From positions 124,001 to 188,000 of the forward strand of contig NZ_SPQO01000007.1 in NCBI RefSeq assembly GCF_004570325.1: a DNA stretch of 64,000 nucleotides. The letters run 5' to 3'. This DNA comes from Mycobacterium sp. PS03-16. Lineage in GTDB: Bacteria > Actinomycetota > Actinomycetes > Mycobacteriales > Mycobacteriaceae. A program made the position numbers and the translations under genes. Numbering within the stretch: position 1 is the first letter of the stretch; every line of letters begins with the position of its first letter. Positions 27,230 to 35,391 of the stretch are shown here, one piece after another. Below the pieces are notes generated by a model. It had not been told where the DNA came from, made no database searches, and saw nothing but the letters and a program-made list of their open reading frames with translations.

Positions 27230-28267
27230 TCACTCCTGGTTGCGGTCGATGTTCAGCGGTGCCAGGGCCGCCCGGTAGCGGCGGTCGACCCAGCGGGAGA
27301 AGTCCGGCGCCGACGCGATCTGCGCCGACTCGGCGAACAGATCCGCCATCTCCTGTTCGGAGGCGATGAGGCCGTCGGACAGGTCGGTCGGCAACCGCAG
27401 GCTGCGCTCCTGGGCGCGGGCGGCGACCTCGGGGTCGAGACCGACGTCCGAGGCGTAGCGCGCGGCCCATTCCTGCGGGTGATCGTGCGCCCACCGCACC
27501 GCCTCGGCGTAGCGCACCAGCAGGTCGCTCAGGGCGGTGTTGCGCCGCGGATCGGCCAGCGCCTGGTCCGCGGCCACGCCGAACCCCGCACCGTTGGTGA
27601 CTCCGGTCGCCCGGGCGATGCTGCGCACCGGCAGCTCCACTTCCGCCTGGGCGGTGTACGGATCCCACACCGCCCACACGTCGACCCGGCGCTGAGTGAA
27701 CGCCGACAGCGCGTCGGCCGGCTGCAAAAAGACCAGCTGCACGTCGGACGGGCGCAGTCCGGCGCGCGACAGCTGGACCAGGATGTGGCCGTGCGCGGAG
27801 CTGCCCTTGGCGACAGCGATGCTGCGCCCACGCAGGTCGCCGACCGAGCGCCACGGCGCATCGGCATGTACCAGCACCTGATCGCCGAAGCCGCCGCCGT
27901 CGTAGGCCGACACCACCTTGACCTTGGCGTTGGATGCGGCCCCGAAGATCGGCGGGGTGTTGCCGGTGATGGCGAAGTCGATCCGCCCCGCCGTGGCCGC
28001 CTCGATCTGCGGCGGCCCGGAGGTGAACGTCGAGAACTCGACGCGGTAGGGCAGATCGTCGAGCGCGCCGGCGGCCCGCAACAGCGCCTGGGTGCCGCCC
28101 TTCTGGTCACCGATCCGCAGCGTGAGGTCGGCCAGTTCGGAGAGCGGGACGCTCTCCGGCGCCTGTTGCGCCCCGCTTTCCGCGGAGCGGGTGACGCAGC
28201 CGGTGAGCCAGGCCGCCACTGTCAGGGCGATGACCCACAGGGTCAGGGTCCGGCGGATCCAGGGCAC
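27230..28267 (-). CDS. ssuA: Aliphatic sulfonate ABC transporter substrate-binding lipoprotein
   Basis: Periplasmic-side receptor of a sulfonate importer, 345 residues. The signal peptide begins M-P-W-I-R-R-T-L-T-L-W and ends in lipobox L-T-G-C (Cys 24), followed by a NMT1/SsuA-type binding fold with R-I-G-D-Q-K-G-G and F-A-I-T-G-N-T-P. GTG 28267 is chosen because GAGGAG lies 5 nt upstream and the signal peptide is then normal; GTG 28309 overlapping the ssuB stop would add a 14-residue polar extension. Ligand inferred from the operon partner ssuD. Confidence 0.87.
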   Translation of the reverse strand: MPWIRRTLTLWVIALTVAAWLTGCVTRSAESGAQQAPESVPLSELADLTLRIGDQKGGTQALLRAAGALDDLPYRVEFSTFTSGPPQIEAATAGRIDFAITGNTPPIFGAASNAKVKVVSAYDGGGFGDQVLVHADAPWRSVGDLRGRSIAVAKGSSAHGHILVQLSRAGLRPSDVQLVFLQPADALSAFTQRRVDVWAVWDPYTAQAEVELPVRSIARATGVTNGAGFGVAADQALADPRRNTALSDLLVRYAEAVRWAHDHPQEWAARYASDVGLDPEVAARAQERSLRLPTDLSDGLIASEQEMADLFAESAQIASAPDFSRWVDRRYRAALAPLNIDRNQE

Positions 28268-28305
28268 GGCAACTCCTCGTCGGTCGTCGAATGGCTGAAG
28301 TCGGG

Positions 28306-29049
28306 TCACACCGAGACGCCGAGCCGGTCGAGCAACTCGCGGCGGTGGCGGACCGTATGCGCCGACGGGTCTTCGGGTGGGCGGCGCGGATCCACGATCG
28401 CCACGGTGTGCACCACCCGCCCGGCCTCGAGCACCAGCACCCGGTCGGCCAGCGCCACCGCCTCGTCGACGTCGTGGGTGACCAGCAGCACCCCGAATGC
28501 GTGTTCACGCCACAACGTCAGCAACAGTGCGCGCATGCTCAACCGCGTCAGGGCATCCAGCGCGCCGAAGGGTTCGTCGAGCAACAACAGCTGCGGCTCG
28601 GCGACCAGAGCGCGGGCCAGCGAAACGCGTTGCGCCTGACCGCCGGACAGCGTGAGCGGCCAGGCCTCGGCGCGGTCGGCCAGCCCCACGTCGGCCAGCG
28701 CACGTTCGGCCCGGCTGCGGGCCTCGCTACGGCTCACCGGGCGACGGGTCAACCCGTACTCGACGTTGGTGCGCACGTCGCGCCACGGGAACAGGCGGGG
28801 CTCCTGGAAGGCGAGTGCGGGAGCGCCGGCCACGGTCCGTTCACCGGTGTGGTCGGCAGCCAGGCCGGCGAGCACCCGCAGCACCGTGGACTTCCCCGAT
28901 CCGCTGCGGCCGATCAGCGCGACGATCTCGCCGCGGCCGACCTCGAGTGAGACGTCAATCAGCACCTGGTGGTGGCCGTACCACTTGTCGACGTGGCGCA
29001 GTGTCGCGGCGGTGCCGGTCCGCGACAGCGGTGGCGTGGTCAGGGTCAT
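28306..29049 (-). CDS. ssuB: Sulfonate ABC transporter ATP-binding protein
   Basis: Cytoplasmic ATPase of the importer, 247 residues. Walker A G-R-S-G-S-G-K-S near 47-54, a Q-loop in F-Q-E-P-R, ABC signature L-S-G-G-Q-A-Q-R near 134 and Walker B L-L-L-L-D-E-P near 154 are intact, with H in T-H-D completing the site. The start overlaps the permease stop by 4 bp (ATGA). The alignment with tauB/ssuB-type ATPases (G-A-L-D-A-L-T-R) supports the substrate class. Confidence 0.9.
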   Translation of the reverse strand: MTLTTPPLSRTGTAATLRHVDKWYGHHQVLIDVSLEVGRGEIVALIGRSGSGKSTVLRVLAGLAADHTGERTVAGAPALAFQEPRLFPWRDVRTNVEYGLTRRPVSRSEARSRAERALADVGLADRAEAWPLTLSGGQAQRVSLARALVAEPQLLLLDEPFGALDALTRLSMRALLLTLWREHAFGVLLVTHDVDEAVALADRVLVLEAGRVVHTVAIVDPRRPPEDPSAHTVRHRRELLDRLGVSV

Positions 29050-29858
29050 GTGCGGTACCTCAGGGCTCGGCGTTCCAGGAGCCGGACGACGGCGTCGGTG
29101 CCGATGCCCAGCAGGGCGTACACGATGAGGCCGAAGATGATCACGTCGATGCGAAGGAAATCGCGCGCGTTGTTGATCAGGAAGCCGATCCCCCGGTCGG
29201 CGTTGATCTGTTCGGCGACGATCAGCGTCAGCCAGGCGATGGCCAGGGACTGACGCAGGCCGACCAGCACCTGCGGGGCGGCGCTCGGGACGATGACGGT
29301 GGTGAACCGCTGCCGGAACGAGAAGCCGAGCACCCTGGCGGTCTCGAACAGCTTGGGATCGACCTGGCGGATCGCGGAGAAGGTGTTGAGGTAGAGGGGG
29401 AAGCTCACCCCGAGCGCCACCAGCAGCACCTTCGGCAGTTCACCGATGCCGAACCACAGGATGAACAGCGGGATGAGCCCCAGGTGGGGCAGCGCGCGAA
29501 GCATCTGCATTGACGGGTCGAGGGTCGCCTCGACCCAGCGGGACAAACCCACCGCGGTGCCGAGGGCGACACCGGCCACGCCGCCCAGCAGGAGGCCCTC
29601 GGCGACCCGGATACCGGACACGGCGAGCGCATCGGCCAGTTGACCGTTGCCGAGCAGTTCGATCCCGGCTTCGGCGATCAGCGACGGCGCGGGCAGCACG
29701 TCCTCCGGGATGAGCCGAAGCGCGCTGCCGAGTTGCCAGAGGCCGAGCAGCATCAGCGGCGAGACGAGCCTGATCAGCGTCCACGTGTGCTGCCCTCGCC
29801 CGTTGTCGACCGGCGCGCCGAGCGGTGCCGGCGGTTTGGGAACGGCGGAGGTGGTCAC
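29046..29858 (-). CDS. ssuC: Sulfonate ABC transporter permease
   Basis: Inner-membrane channel subunit, 270 residues, six predicted helices and the EAA-type loop contacting the ATPase (F-E-T-A-R-V-L-G-F-S near 178). Similar to SsuC/TauC. First gene of the operon. GTG 29858 has no Shine-Dalgarno but TAGCGT (29873-29868) ends 9 nt upstream with TTCACC 18 bp further up, so initiation is probably leaderless or nearly so. Sulfur limitation would be the expected inducer; no operator was identified. Confidence 0.88.
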   Translation of the reverse strand: MTTSAVPKPPAPLGAPVDNGRGQHTWTLIRLVSPLMLLGLWQLGSALRLIPEDVLPAPSLIAEAGIELLGNGQLADALAVSGIRVAEGLLLGGVAGVALGTAVGLSRWVEATLDPSMQMLRALPHLGLIPLFILWFGIGELPKVLLVALGVSFPLYLNTFSAIRQVDPKLFETARVLGFSFRQRFTTVIVPSAAPQVLVGLRQSLAIAWLTLIVAEQINADRGIGFLINNARDFLRIDVIIFGLIVYALLGIGTDAVVRLLERRALRYRT

Positions 29859-29939
29859 AGTGCGGGAACGCTACGGACGCCCACGGCGGTGGTGAAGAAT
29901 TCGGCTCGCGATGACGGGAACGGTGCCCGACACCAGCGG

Positions 29940-29971
29940 GCCCCGCCGGCGCGAAGGCGCCGGCGGGGCCG
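29940..29971 (-). terminator. Strong hairpin terminator downstream of the lipoprotein gene at 29986
   Basis: A perfect 14-bp GC-rich stem (29940-29953 with 29958-29971) closed by a GAAG tetraloop, 14 bp after the stop codon of the minus-strand lipoprotein gene. There is no long T-run, so termination may rely on the stem alone, as often in mycobacteria. Confidence 0.65.
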
Positions 29972-29985
29972 TGGGTCAGGTTTGC

Positions 29986-30711
29986 CTAACCGGGCGGCAG
30001 CCGGAAGTTGCCGTCGACGATGACCGCCTCCACGGGCTGGCCGTTGATGGTGGCCCCCCACTTGCCGTTGGGCCGCTCCTGCAGTTCACTCGCGGGGCGC
30101 AGCAGCCGCCGGTTGCGCACCTCGGCGCGGAACTGCGCGTCCTTGAGCTGCTGGCGTTCGAACTCGCCGAATTCGTCGGCGTCGCCGCCGAATCCACCGA
30201 ACTGGACGCCGACCGCCGACCCGTTGGGCCGCACCACCCACGACTCGCGGACCCCGTCGAGGGCGGCGGTGTACATGCCGGCGGGGGCCGGCACCTCGGC
30301 GGCGGTGAACGTGTAGGTGACGCCGTCCATTGTCAGGTCTCCGCGCACCTCGTCACCGGCGAAGTTCGCCTTGAGGGTGTCGCGGAACTTCGACGTGACG
30401 TCGATCGCCCCGTCGGTCTGCGTGCCGAAGAACCAGGCTTCGTCGTCGGAGCCGTTGCACGCGTATGCGGCGATGTTCTGTCCCTCCACCGCGACGCCGA
30501 TGGTCATGGTGCGGCCGTCCTTCTCCATGTCGGCGATGTACTTCGCCGACTGCGGGACCGGTGCGGGTTGCGCCGCGGTGGTGGTCGGCGCACCCGAGGC
30601 GGTGGCCGACGTGGTGGACTCGGTCGACGAGCCGCCGGAGCAGGCCGACAGCGTGCCGAAGGCGCAGAGCGCGCTGACGCCGACGAGCAGGGTGCGGGTG
30701 TGCTTTCTCAT
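29986..30711 (-). CDS. Exported lipoprotein, function unknown
   Basis: A 241-residue protein with a lipoprotein signal peptide (M-R-K-H-T-R-T-L-L-V then L-S-A-C, Cys 24) and a Ser/Thr/Ala/Pro-rich linker to about residue 52. The globular part has motifs A-A-Y-A-C-N-G and D-D-E-A-W-F-F-G. ATG 30711 is chosen because an upstream in-frame start at 30849 would place about 46 polar residues before the signal peptide. Monocistronic, with its own terminator. Resembles conserved mycobacterial lipoproteins without a named role. Confidence 0.8.
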   Translation of the reverse strand: MRKHTRTLLVGVSALCAFGTLSACSGGSSTESTTSATASGAPTTTAAQPAPVPQSAKYIADMEKDGRTMTIGVAVEGQNIAAYACNGSDDEAWFFGTQTDGAIDVTSKFRDTLKANFAGDEVRGDLTMDGVTYTFTAAEVPAPAGMYTAALDGVRESWVVRPNGSAVGVQFGGFGGDADEFGEFERQQLKDAQFRAEVRNRRLLRPASELQERPNGKWGATINGQPVEAVIVDGNFRLPPG

Positions 30712-30803
30712 GTGACCAGCATGGATCGGGAGTGGCGGCGGCACATGAAGATTGCGTGGAGATTGCGTGGAGACGTGCCGCTGGAGTTGCGGCCCGGCTC
30801 CTT

Positions 30804-32051
30804 TTAGTCGCACAGGAAGGCGTCCACCTCGCCGCAGAACACCTGCCACGCCGGTTCGGTGGCGGTGAGCAGGTGGTTGTTGCTGTCCAGCGCGACCAGT
30901 CGCGCGGCGGGGATCAGCGCCGCGAGCTCCTCACCGAAGCGCATCGGCACCCGGTGGTCGTCGCGGGAGTGCAGGACGAGGGTGGGACAGCGCACCCGCT
31001 CGGCTTCGTCGCGCACATCGATGCGGCCGAACTCGGTCAGGAAGCGCACCGCGTTCTCCGGTGAGGTGGTGCGCCGCTGCAGCTGGTCGAATGCGGCCCA
31101 GTCGGCGCGGGTGCCGTCGGGCAGGAACTGGGCGGCGAACACCTGCCGGAACGCCGGGTCGTCGCGCCCCCACCCCACCCGGGCGAGCTCGAGATCCAGT
31201 GCTGCAGCGCGCTTTTCGTCGTCACCGACGGCCCGGACCGCGCGGCCCCGCGCGTAGGCGCCGCACAGCACCAGCCGGCTCACCCGGTCGGGATGGCGCG
31301 CGGCGTAGGCCACCGCCACCGCCCCGCCCTGCGACACCCCCAGCAGCGGGAACCGCTCCAGGCCCAGCGCCTCCACCACCGATTCGAGATCGGCCACCCA
31401 GGCGTCGAAAGTGACGTCGGAGACCTCCCAGTCGGACAGGCCGCAGCCGCGTTCGTCGTAGCGGATGAACGTGTGGCGGCGGCACAGGTCGCGCACCCAG
31501 TGCCGCCACACCGGGCTCTCGATGTCGTATCCGAGGTGGGTCATCCAGTTCGCGGCCCGCACCAGCGGGGGTCCGGCGCCGCACACCGAATAGGCCAGCC
31601 GCACACCGTCGGCGGCCCGGCAGAACGCGATGTGCTGGCTCGGTGGCGCGGGTTCGGGCTCGGGCGCGGGGACCGGTGGGGCGTCGTCGGCCAGCGTGCC
31701 GACGAACTGGTAGCCGCGGCCGCGCACGGTGCGGATGTAGCGCTGGGACTCGCCGTCGTCGCCGAGCGCACGGCGGACGGCCTTGATCCGGCTGGTCAGC
31801 GCGGCCTCACCGACGAAGCGCCCGCCCCACACGGTGTCGAACAGTTCTTCCTTGCTGACAAACCGGTCGTGATGGGTCACCAGCTGGGTGAGCACGTCGA
31901 ACACCTGTGGTTCGACCTTGATGATGGCCGCGCCACAACGCAATTCGTAGCGCTGCGTGTCGAGGACGAAGTCGTCGAACCGCCATACGCCCCGGCGCGC
32001 CACGCCGGTGGCCGGGTTCGATTCGGGTGGCGACACGGACAAGGGCGGCAT
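30804..32051 (-). CDS. Fusion of an OmpR-type winged-helix DNA-binding domain and an alpha/beta hydrolase
   Basis: A 415-residue cytosolic protein. Residues 22-118 are a Trans_reg_C winged helix (V-E-P-Q-V-F-D-V-L near 47; E-A-A-L-T-S-R-I-K-A-V-R-R-A-L-G near 82; R-G-R-G-Y-Q-F-V near 110). A Pro/Glu linker (123-137) leads to an alpha/beta hydrolase (141-415) with nucleophile S240 in G-V-S-Q-G-G, an Asp in H-S-R-D-D-H and a His in D-S-N-N-H. Both halves look complete and catalytic. Known relatives occur in actinobacteria and proteobacteria, usually annotated only by domain. It may act as a ligand-sensing or hydrolysing transcription factor; targets unknown. -10-like TACCAT lies about 35 bp upstream. 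Confidence 0.85.
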   Translation of the reverse strand: MPPLSVSPPESNPATGVARRGVWRFDDFVLDTQRYELRCGAAIIKVEPQVFDVLTQLVTHHDRFVSKEELFDTVWGGRFVGEAALTSRIKAVRRALGDDGESQRYIRTVRGRGYQFVGTLADDAPPVPAPEPEPAPPSQHIAFCRAADGVRLAYSVCGAGPPLVRAANWMTHLGYDIESPVWRHWVRDLCRRHTFIRYDERGCGLSDWEVSDVTFDAWVADLESVVEALGLERFPLLGVSQGGAVAVAYAARHPDRVSRLVLCGAYARGRAVRAVGDDEKRAAALDLELARVGWGRDDPAFRQVFAAQFLPDGTRADWAAFDQLQRRTTSPENAVRFLTEFGRIDVRDEAERVRCPTLVLHSRDDHRVPMRFGEELAALIPAARLVALDSNNHLLTATEPAWQVFCGEVDAFLCD

Positions 32052-32122
32052 CCCTCTCGGCGGACGGTCGCCTCATGGTAAGGCCTCACGGCCTCGCTCA
32101 CAGCGTGTCCGCAGCCGCTGCC

Positions 32123-33775
32123 TCAGCCCGTGGTGAGCAGGTGATTCTCGGTGACGGCCTTCATCGCCAGCGTGCGGTAGCCGTAGTCCTCGAACAACAC
32201 CGTGATGCGGTCGGTGTCCCCGCCGATCACCACGCCGCTCCCCCACTGCTTGTGGGACACCGCGGTGTTCACCGGGATGGCCGGCGGCTCACCGCTGGAC
32301 TGCACTTCAGCTTCCGTGCCGTCCTGCGCGGCGTCGTGCACGGCGCGGCAGCGGTCGCAGTTACCGCACGGGCCGTCCAGCGGTTGGCCGAAATAGCTCA
32401 GCAGGAACTGCCGACGGCAGTCCCTGGATTCGGCGTATCCGCGCATCATCTCGACCCGGCTGCGGTCGATGCGCTCGCGCATCTCCACCACCTCGACCGC
32501 CCCGTCGACGGCGTCGGCGGTCGCGCGGCCCGACGACACGAAACCCTTCTTGGTCGAGGTGACGGCGTCGGCCTGTTCGAGCAGGTTGATCGCATTGGTC
32601 AGCTTGCGCCCGCGGGTGTCGAGTTCGCCCTGCAACTCCTTGAGGCGCTTCGGCGTCTCGGTGTCCAGCGCCTTGTAGACCGTCTCGATCAGCTCGGGAT
32701 CGGGGCGGTGCGTGGTGAAGAAGCGGGCCAAGCCGAGGTCCTCGGCACGGTAGAACAGCAGCGCGAGCGCATCCTCACCGTCGCGGCCGGCCCGTCCGAT
32801 CTGCTGGTAGTACGAGTCGAGCGAATCGGGCACCGAGGCGTGGGCGACGAAGCGGACGTTGGGTTTGTCGATGCCCATCCCGAACGCCGACGTCGCCGCC
32901 ACCACGTCGTAGTCGTCGTTGCGGAACCCTTCGTGCACGGTTTCACGGTCCGCGGCACTCAGCCCGGCGTGGTAGACCGCCGCGCGGATGCCGCGCTCCC
33001 CGAGCGCCTCGGCGTAGCGTTCGGCGTCCTTGCGGGTCGCGGTGTACAGCAGTCCGGGCCGGGGCAGCTCGGCCACGGTGTCCACCACCGCAGCGCGTTT
33101 GTCACCGTCGCGCAGGTATTGGCGGGCTTCGAGCGTCAGGTTGGGCCGGTCGAAATCGCCGACCACCATCAGCGGGTCGCGCAGCCGCAACCGTTCGGCG
33201 ATCTCCCGGCGCACCACCACCGACGCCGTCGCGGTCAGCGCGACCACCGGCGCCGAGCTGTCGAGCCGCGCGAAGGCATCCGCCAGCCGCAGGTAGTCGG
33301 GCCGGAAGTCGTGCCCCCACGCCGATACGCAGTGCGCTTCGTCGACCACGATCAGCGACACCGTCAGCTCGGCCAGCCGGGCCACCACGTCGTCGTTGGC
33401 GAGCTGCTCGGGCGAGACGAACAGGTAGTCGGCCTCGTGACTGCGCACCGCCTCCCAGTTGTCCTCGGTCTCGGTGGACCGCTGCTGGGAGTGGATCGCG
33501 ACGGCGTCGGGCGCCCGGGTGTCGGCGAGGCCGGCGATCTGATCCTGCTGCAGCGCGATCAGCGGAGAGACCACCAGCGTCGCTCCGTCGAGCAGGACGT
33601 CGGGCACCTGATAGATCGCCGATTTCCCGGAACCGGTCGGCAGCACCGTTAGGACGTCGCGTCCGGACATGATCGCCTGCATCGCCTCGAGCTGTTCAGG
33701 GTGCAGTTCGTCCCAGCCGAACACCCGGCGGGCGGTGCGGCACAGTTCGTCCGCGACCCCATCTTGTCTGACCAC
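32123..33775 (-). CDS. recQ: RecQ-family ATP-dependent DNA helicase
   Basis: 3'-5' DNA helicase of 550 residues. Walker A L-P-T-G-S-G-K-S (K51), D-E-A-H at 145-148 followed by the RecQ-specific C-V-S-A-W-G-H-D-F-R-P-D-Y, motif VI Q-Q-I-G-R-A-G-R-D-G, and a four-Cys zinc site (C-R-R-Q then C-G-N-C-D-R-C). There is no HRDC domain; instead the last 45 residues (H-K-Q-W-G-S-G-V-V near 515) resemble the small SH3-like tail found in UvrD/PcrA helicases. GTG 33775 starts the protein. The short RecQ type is common in mycobacteria. Acts in recombination or replication repair. Confidence 0.9.
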   Translation of the reverse strand: MVRQDGVADELCRTARRVFGWDELHPEQLEAMQAIMSGRDVLTVLPTGSGKSAIYQVPDVLLDGATLVVSPLIALQQDQIAGLADTRAPDAVAIHSQQRSTETEDNWEAVRSHEADYLFVSPEQLANDDVVARLAELTVSLIVVDEAHCVSAWGHDFRPDYLRLADAFARLDSSAPVVALTATASVVVRREIAERLRLRDPLMVVGDFDRPNLTLEARQYLRDGDKRAAVVDTVAELPRPGLLYTATRKDAERYAEALGERGIRAAVYHAGLSAADRETVHEGFRNDDYDVVAATSAFGMGIDKPNVRFVAHASVPDSLDSYYQQIGRAGRDGEDALALLFYRAEDLGLARFFTTHRPDPELIETVYKALDTETPKRLKELQGELDTRGRKLTNAINLLEQADAVTSTKKGFVSSGRATADAVDGAVEVVEMRERIDRSRVEMMRGYAESRDCRRQFLLSYFGQPLDGPCGNCDRCRAVHDAAQDGTEAEVQSSGEPPAIPVNTAVSHKQWGSGVVIGGDTDRITVLFEDYGYRTLAMKAVTENHLLTTG

Positions 33776-33809
33776 CGCGTCCAGTTACCCGGGCCGCGGG
33801 CCGGAAAAC

Positions 33810-34151
33810 CTACCGCCAGCCGTCGGCGGCCTTGGCCGCGCGCAGCAGCGCATCGCACAGCGCGCGCAGTTCCTCGGCGCCGGCGCCCTCCTCGACCGCC
33901 GTCGCGACGTCCTCGGCGGCGCAGCGCACCTCGAACACCCGGTCGGAGAGCTGGGTGGCCTCCTCGGCGGTCAGCACCACCGCATCCGGGGACAACGACG
34001 TGCCCTTGACCATCGCCCGCTGTTCGTAGGCGCGTTGCCGGCAGGATTGCCTGCAGTACTGGCGGCGGCGGCCCATCCCCGCGTCGTCGACCTCGCGTCC
34101 GCACCAGCGGCACGGCTGGGCCTTGGCGCGTCGTCTGCTGGCGGTCTCCAC
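33810..34151 (-). CDS. Small zinc-ribbon-like conserved protein
   Basis: A 113-residue basic protein. The N-terminal half has C-R-W-C-G and, 18 residues on, Y-C-R-Q-S-C, a probable CxxC/CxxxC zinc knuckle flanked by Arg residues. The C-terminal half is a predicted helix pair rich in Ala/Glu. This arrangement is widely conserved in actinobacteria without a known function; nucleic-acid binding is plausible. GTG 34151 lies 8 nt behind TACAGT (34165-34160), likely leaderless. It is divergent from rbpA with 124 bp between. Confidence 0.75.
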   Translation of the reverse strand: METASRRRAKAQPCRWCGREVDDAGMGRRRQYCRQSCRQRAYEQRAMVKGTSLSPDAVVLTAEEATQLSDRVFEVRCAAEDVATAVEEGAGAEELRALCDALLRAAKAADGWR

Positions 34152-34208
34152 GGACTTCGACTGTAGACGGCCGCACCGACGGAGCCCGGTATCATGAAGG
34201 GTCGAGTC

Positions 34209-34275
34209 GGGAACTGTCGCGGGCCTTGCCGCGTTGATAAATCCGGCAAGTTTCGCTGATTGAGGAGTGATGACG
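34209..34275 (+). promoter_or_regulatory. Candidate SigH/SigR-type promoter and ribosome-binding site of rbpA
   Basis: GGGAAC (34209-34214), 18 bp, CGTT (34232-34235, with GTT at 34233) fits the mycobacterial SigH and Streptomyces SigR pattern GGAAY-N17-19-GTT. The transcript would begin around 34241. GAGGAG follows shortly before ATG 34276. A second possible -10, TATCAT, is at 34190-34195 for a housekeeping promoter. Confidence 0.55.
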
Positions 34276-34614
34276 ATGGCTGATCGCGTCCTGAGAGGCA
34301 GTCGCCTCGGAGCCGTGAGCTACGAGACCGACCGCAACCACGACCTGGCCCCCCGTCAGGTCGCTCGCTACCGCACCGACAACGGTGAGGAATTCGACGT
34401 CCCGTTCGCCGACGACGCCGAGATCCCCGGCACCTGGCTGTGCCGCAACGGGATGGAAGGCACCCTGATCGAGGGCGACGTGCCGGAGCCCAAGAAGGTC
34501 AAGCCGCCGCGCACCCATTGGGACATGCTGCTGGAGCGTCGCTCGGTCGACGAGCTCGAGGAGCTGCTCAAGGAGCGTTTGGACCTGATCAAGGCCAAGC
34601 GCCGCGGCAACTGA
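34276..34614 (+). CDS. rbpA: RNA polymerase-binding protein RbpA
   Basis: Essential actinobacterial transcription factor that binds RNA polymerase and group I/II sigma factors and stabilises the open complex. At 112 residues it matches the known length. The N-terminal tail (M-A-D-R-V-L-R-G-S-R-L-G), the core domain with W-L-C-R-N-G-M-E-G, the basic linker K-K-V-K-P-P-R-T-H-W-D-M-L-L-E-R-R and the sigma-interaction domain (R-S-V-D-E-L-E-E-L-L) are all visible. ATG 34276 is the start because the conserved N-terminus begins there. Convergent with ppm1 with 6 bp between. Confidence 0.97.
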   Translation: MADRVLRGSRLGAVSYETDRNHDLAPRQVARYRTDNGEEFDVPFADDAEIPGTWLCRNGMEGTLIEGDVPEPKKVKPPRTHWDMLLERRSVDELEELLKERLDLIKAKRRGN

Positions 34615-34620
34615 CCGGGC

Positions 34621-35391
34621 TCAGCGCCGGTATTCGAGTCCGCGGGCGCGGTCGAAGCGCCCGCGGATTCCCCATTCCGCGACCTTGACCATGGCCTCGC
34701 GGATGTTCGACCCACTCATCTTCGACTGACCGAGCTCCCGTTCGCTGAACGTGATCGGCACCTCGACGACGGTGAACCCGTTGTTGATGGTCCGCCAGGT
34801 GAGGTCGATCTGGAAGCAGTAGCCCTTCGAATCGACCGCCGACAGGTCGATCTTCTCCAGCACGTCGCGCCGGTAGGCCCGGTAGCCGGCGGTGATGTCG
34901 TGGATCCCCACCCCCAGCAGCACCCGCGCGTACGTGTTGGCCGTCTTGGACAGCGCATAGCGCCGCCGCGGCCAGTTGCGGATGGCGCCGCCGGAGACAT
35001 AGCGCGACCCGATCGCGAGATCCGCGCCCGCATCGATCGCGTCGAGCAGCCGGTGGAGCTGTTCGGGCGCGTGGCTGCCGTCGGCGTCCATCTCGACCAG
35101 CACCGAGTAGCCGCGGCCCAGTCCCCACGCGAATCCGGCGAGATAGGCAGCACCCAGCCCGTCCTTGGTGGTGCGGTGCATGACGTGCACCCGGTCCGGA
35201 TCGGCCAGCGCGAACTCGTCGGCCAGCGCGCCGGTGCCGTCGGGGCTGCCGTCGTCGACGATCAACAGGTGCACGCCGGGGCACGCGTCGTTGACGCGGC
35301 GCACGATCAGCGGCAGGTTCTCCCGCTCGTTGTAGGTGGGGATGATGACCAGCGTGCGCCCACTGGGCGCATCTGCCGCACGGTCGGTCAT
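34621..35391 (-). CDS. ppm1: Polyprenol monophosphomannose synthase
   Basis: GT2 glycosyltransferase that moves mannose from GDP-mannose to polyprenyl phosphate, the donor for lipomannan, lipoarabinomannan and protein mannosylation. It has 256 residues with [11 protein letters not shown] near 16, D-D-G-S-P-D-G-T near 46, and the metal-binding D-A-D-G-S-H near 99. Start ATG 35391 overlaps the lnt stop (ATGA). In M. tuberculosis the two activities are joined in one protein (Rv2051c); here, as in M. smegmatis, they are separate but translationally coupled. It lacks transmembrane helices and presumably relies on Lnt for membrane attachment. Confidence 0.95.
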   Translation of the reverse strand: MTDRAADAPSGRTLVIIPTYNERENLPLIVRRVNDACPGVHLLIVDDGSPDGTGALADEFALADPDRVHVMHRTTKDGLGAAYLAGFAWGLGRGYSVLVEMDADGSHAPEQLHRLLDAIDAGADLAIGSRYVSGGAIRNWPRRRYALSKTANTYARVLLGVGIHDITAGYRAYRRDVLEKIDLSAVDSKGYCFQIDLTWRTINNGFTVVEVPITFSERELGQSKMSGSNIREAMVKVAEWGIRGRFDRARGLEYRR

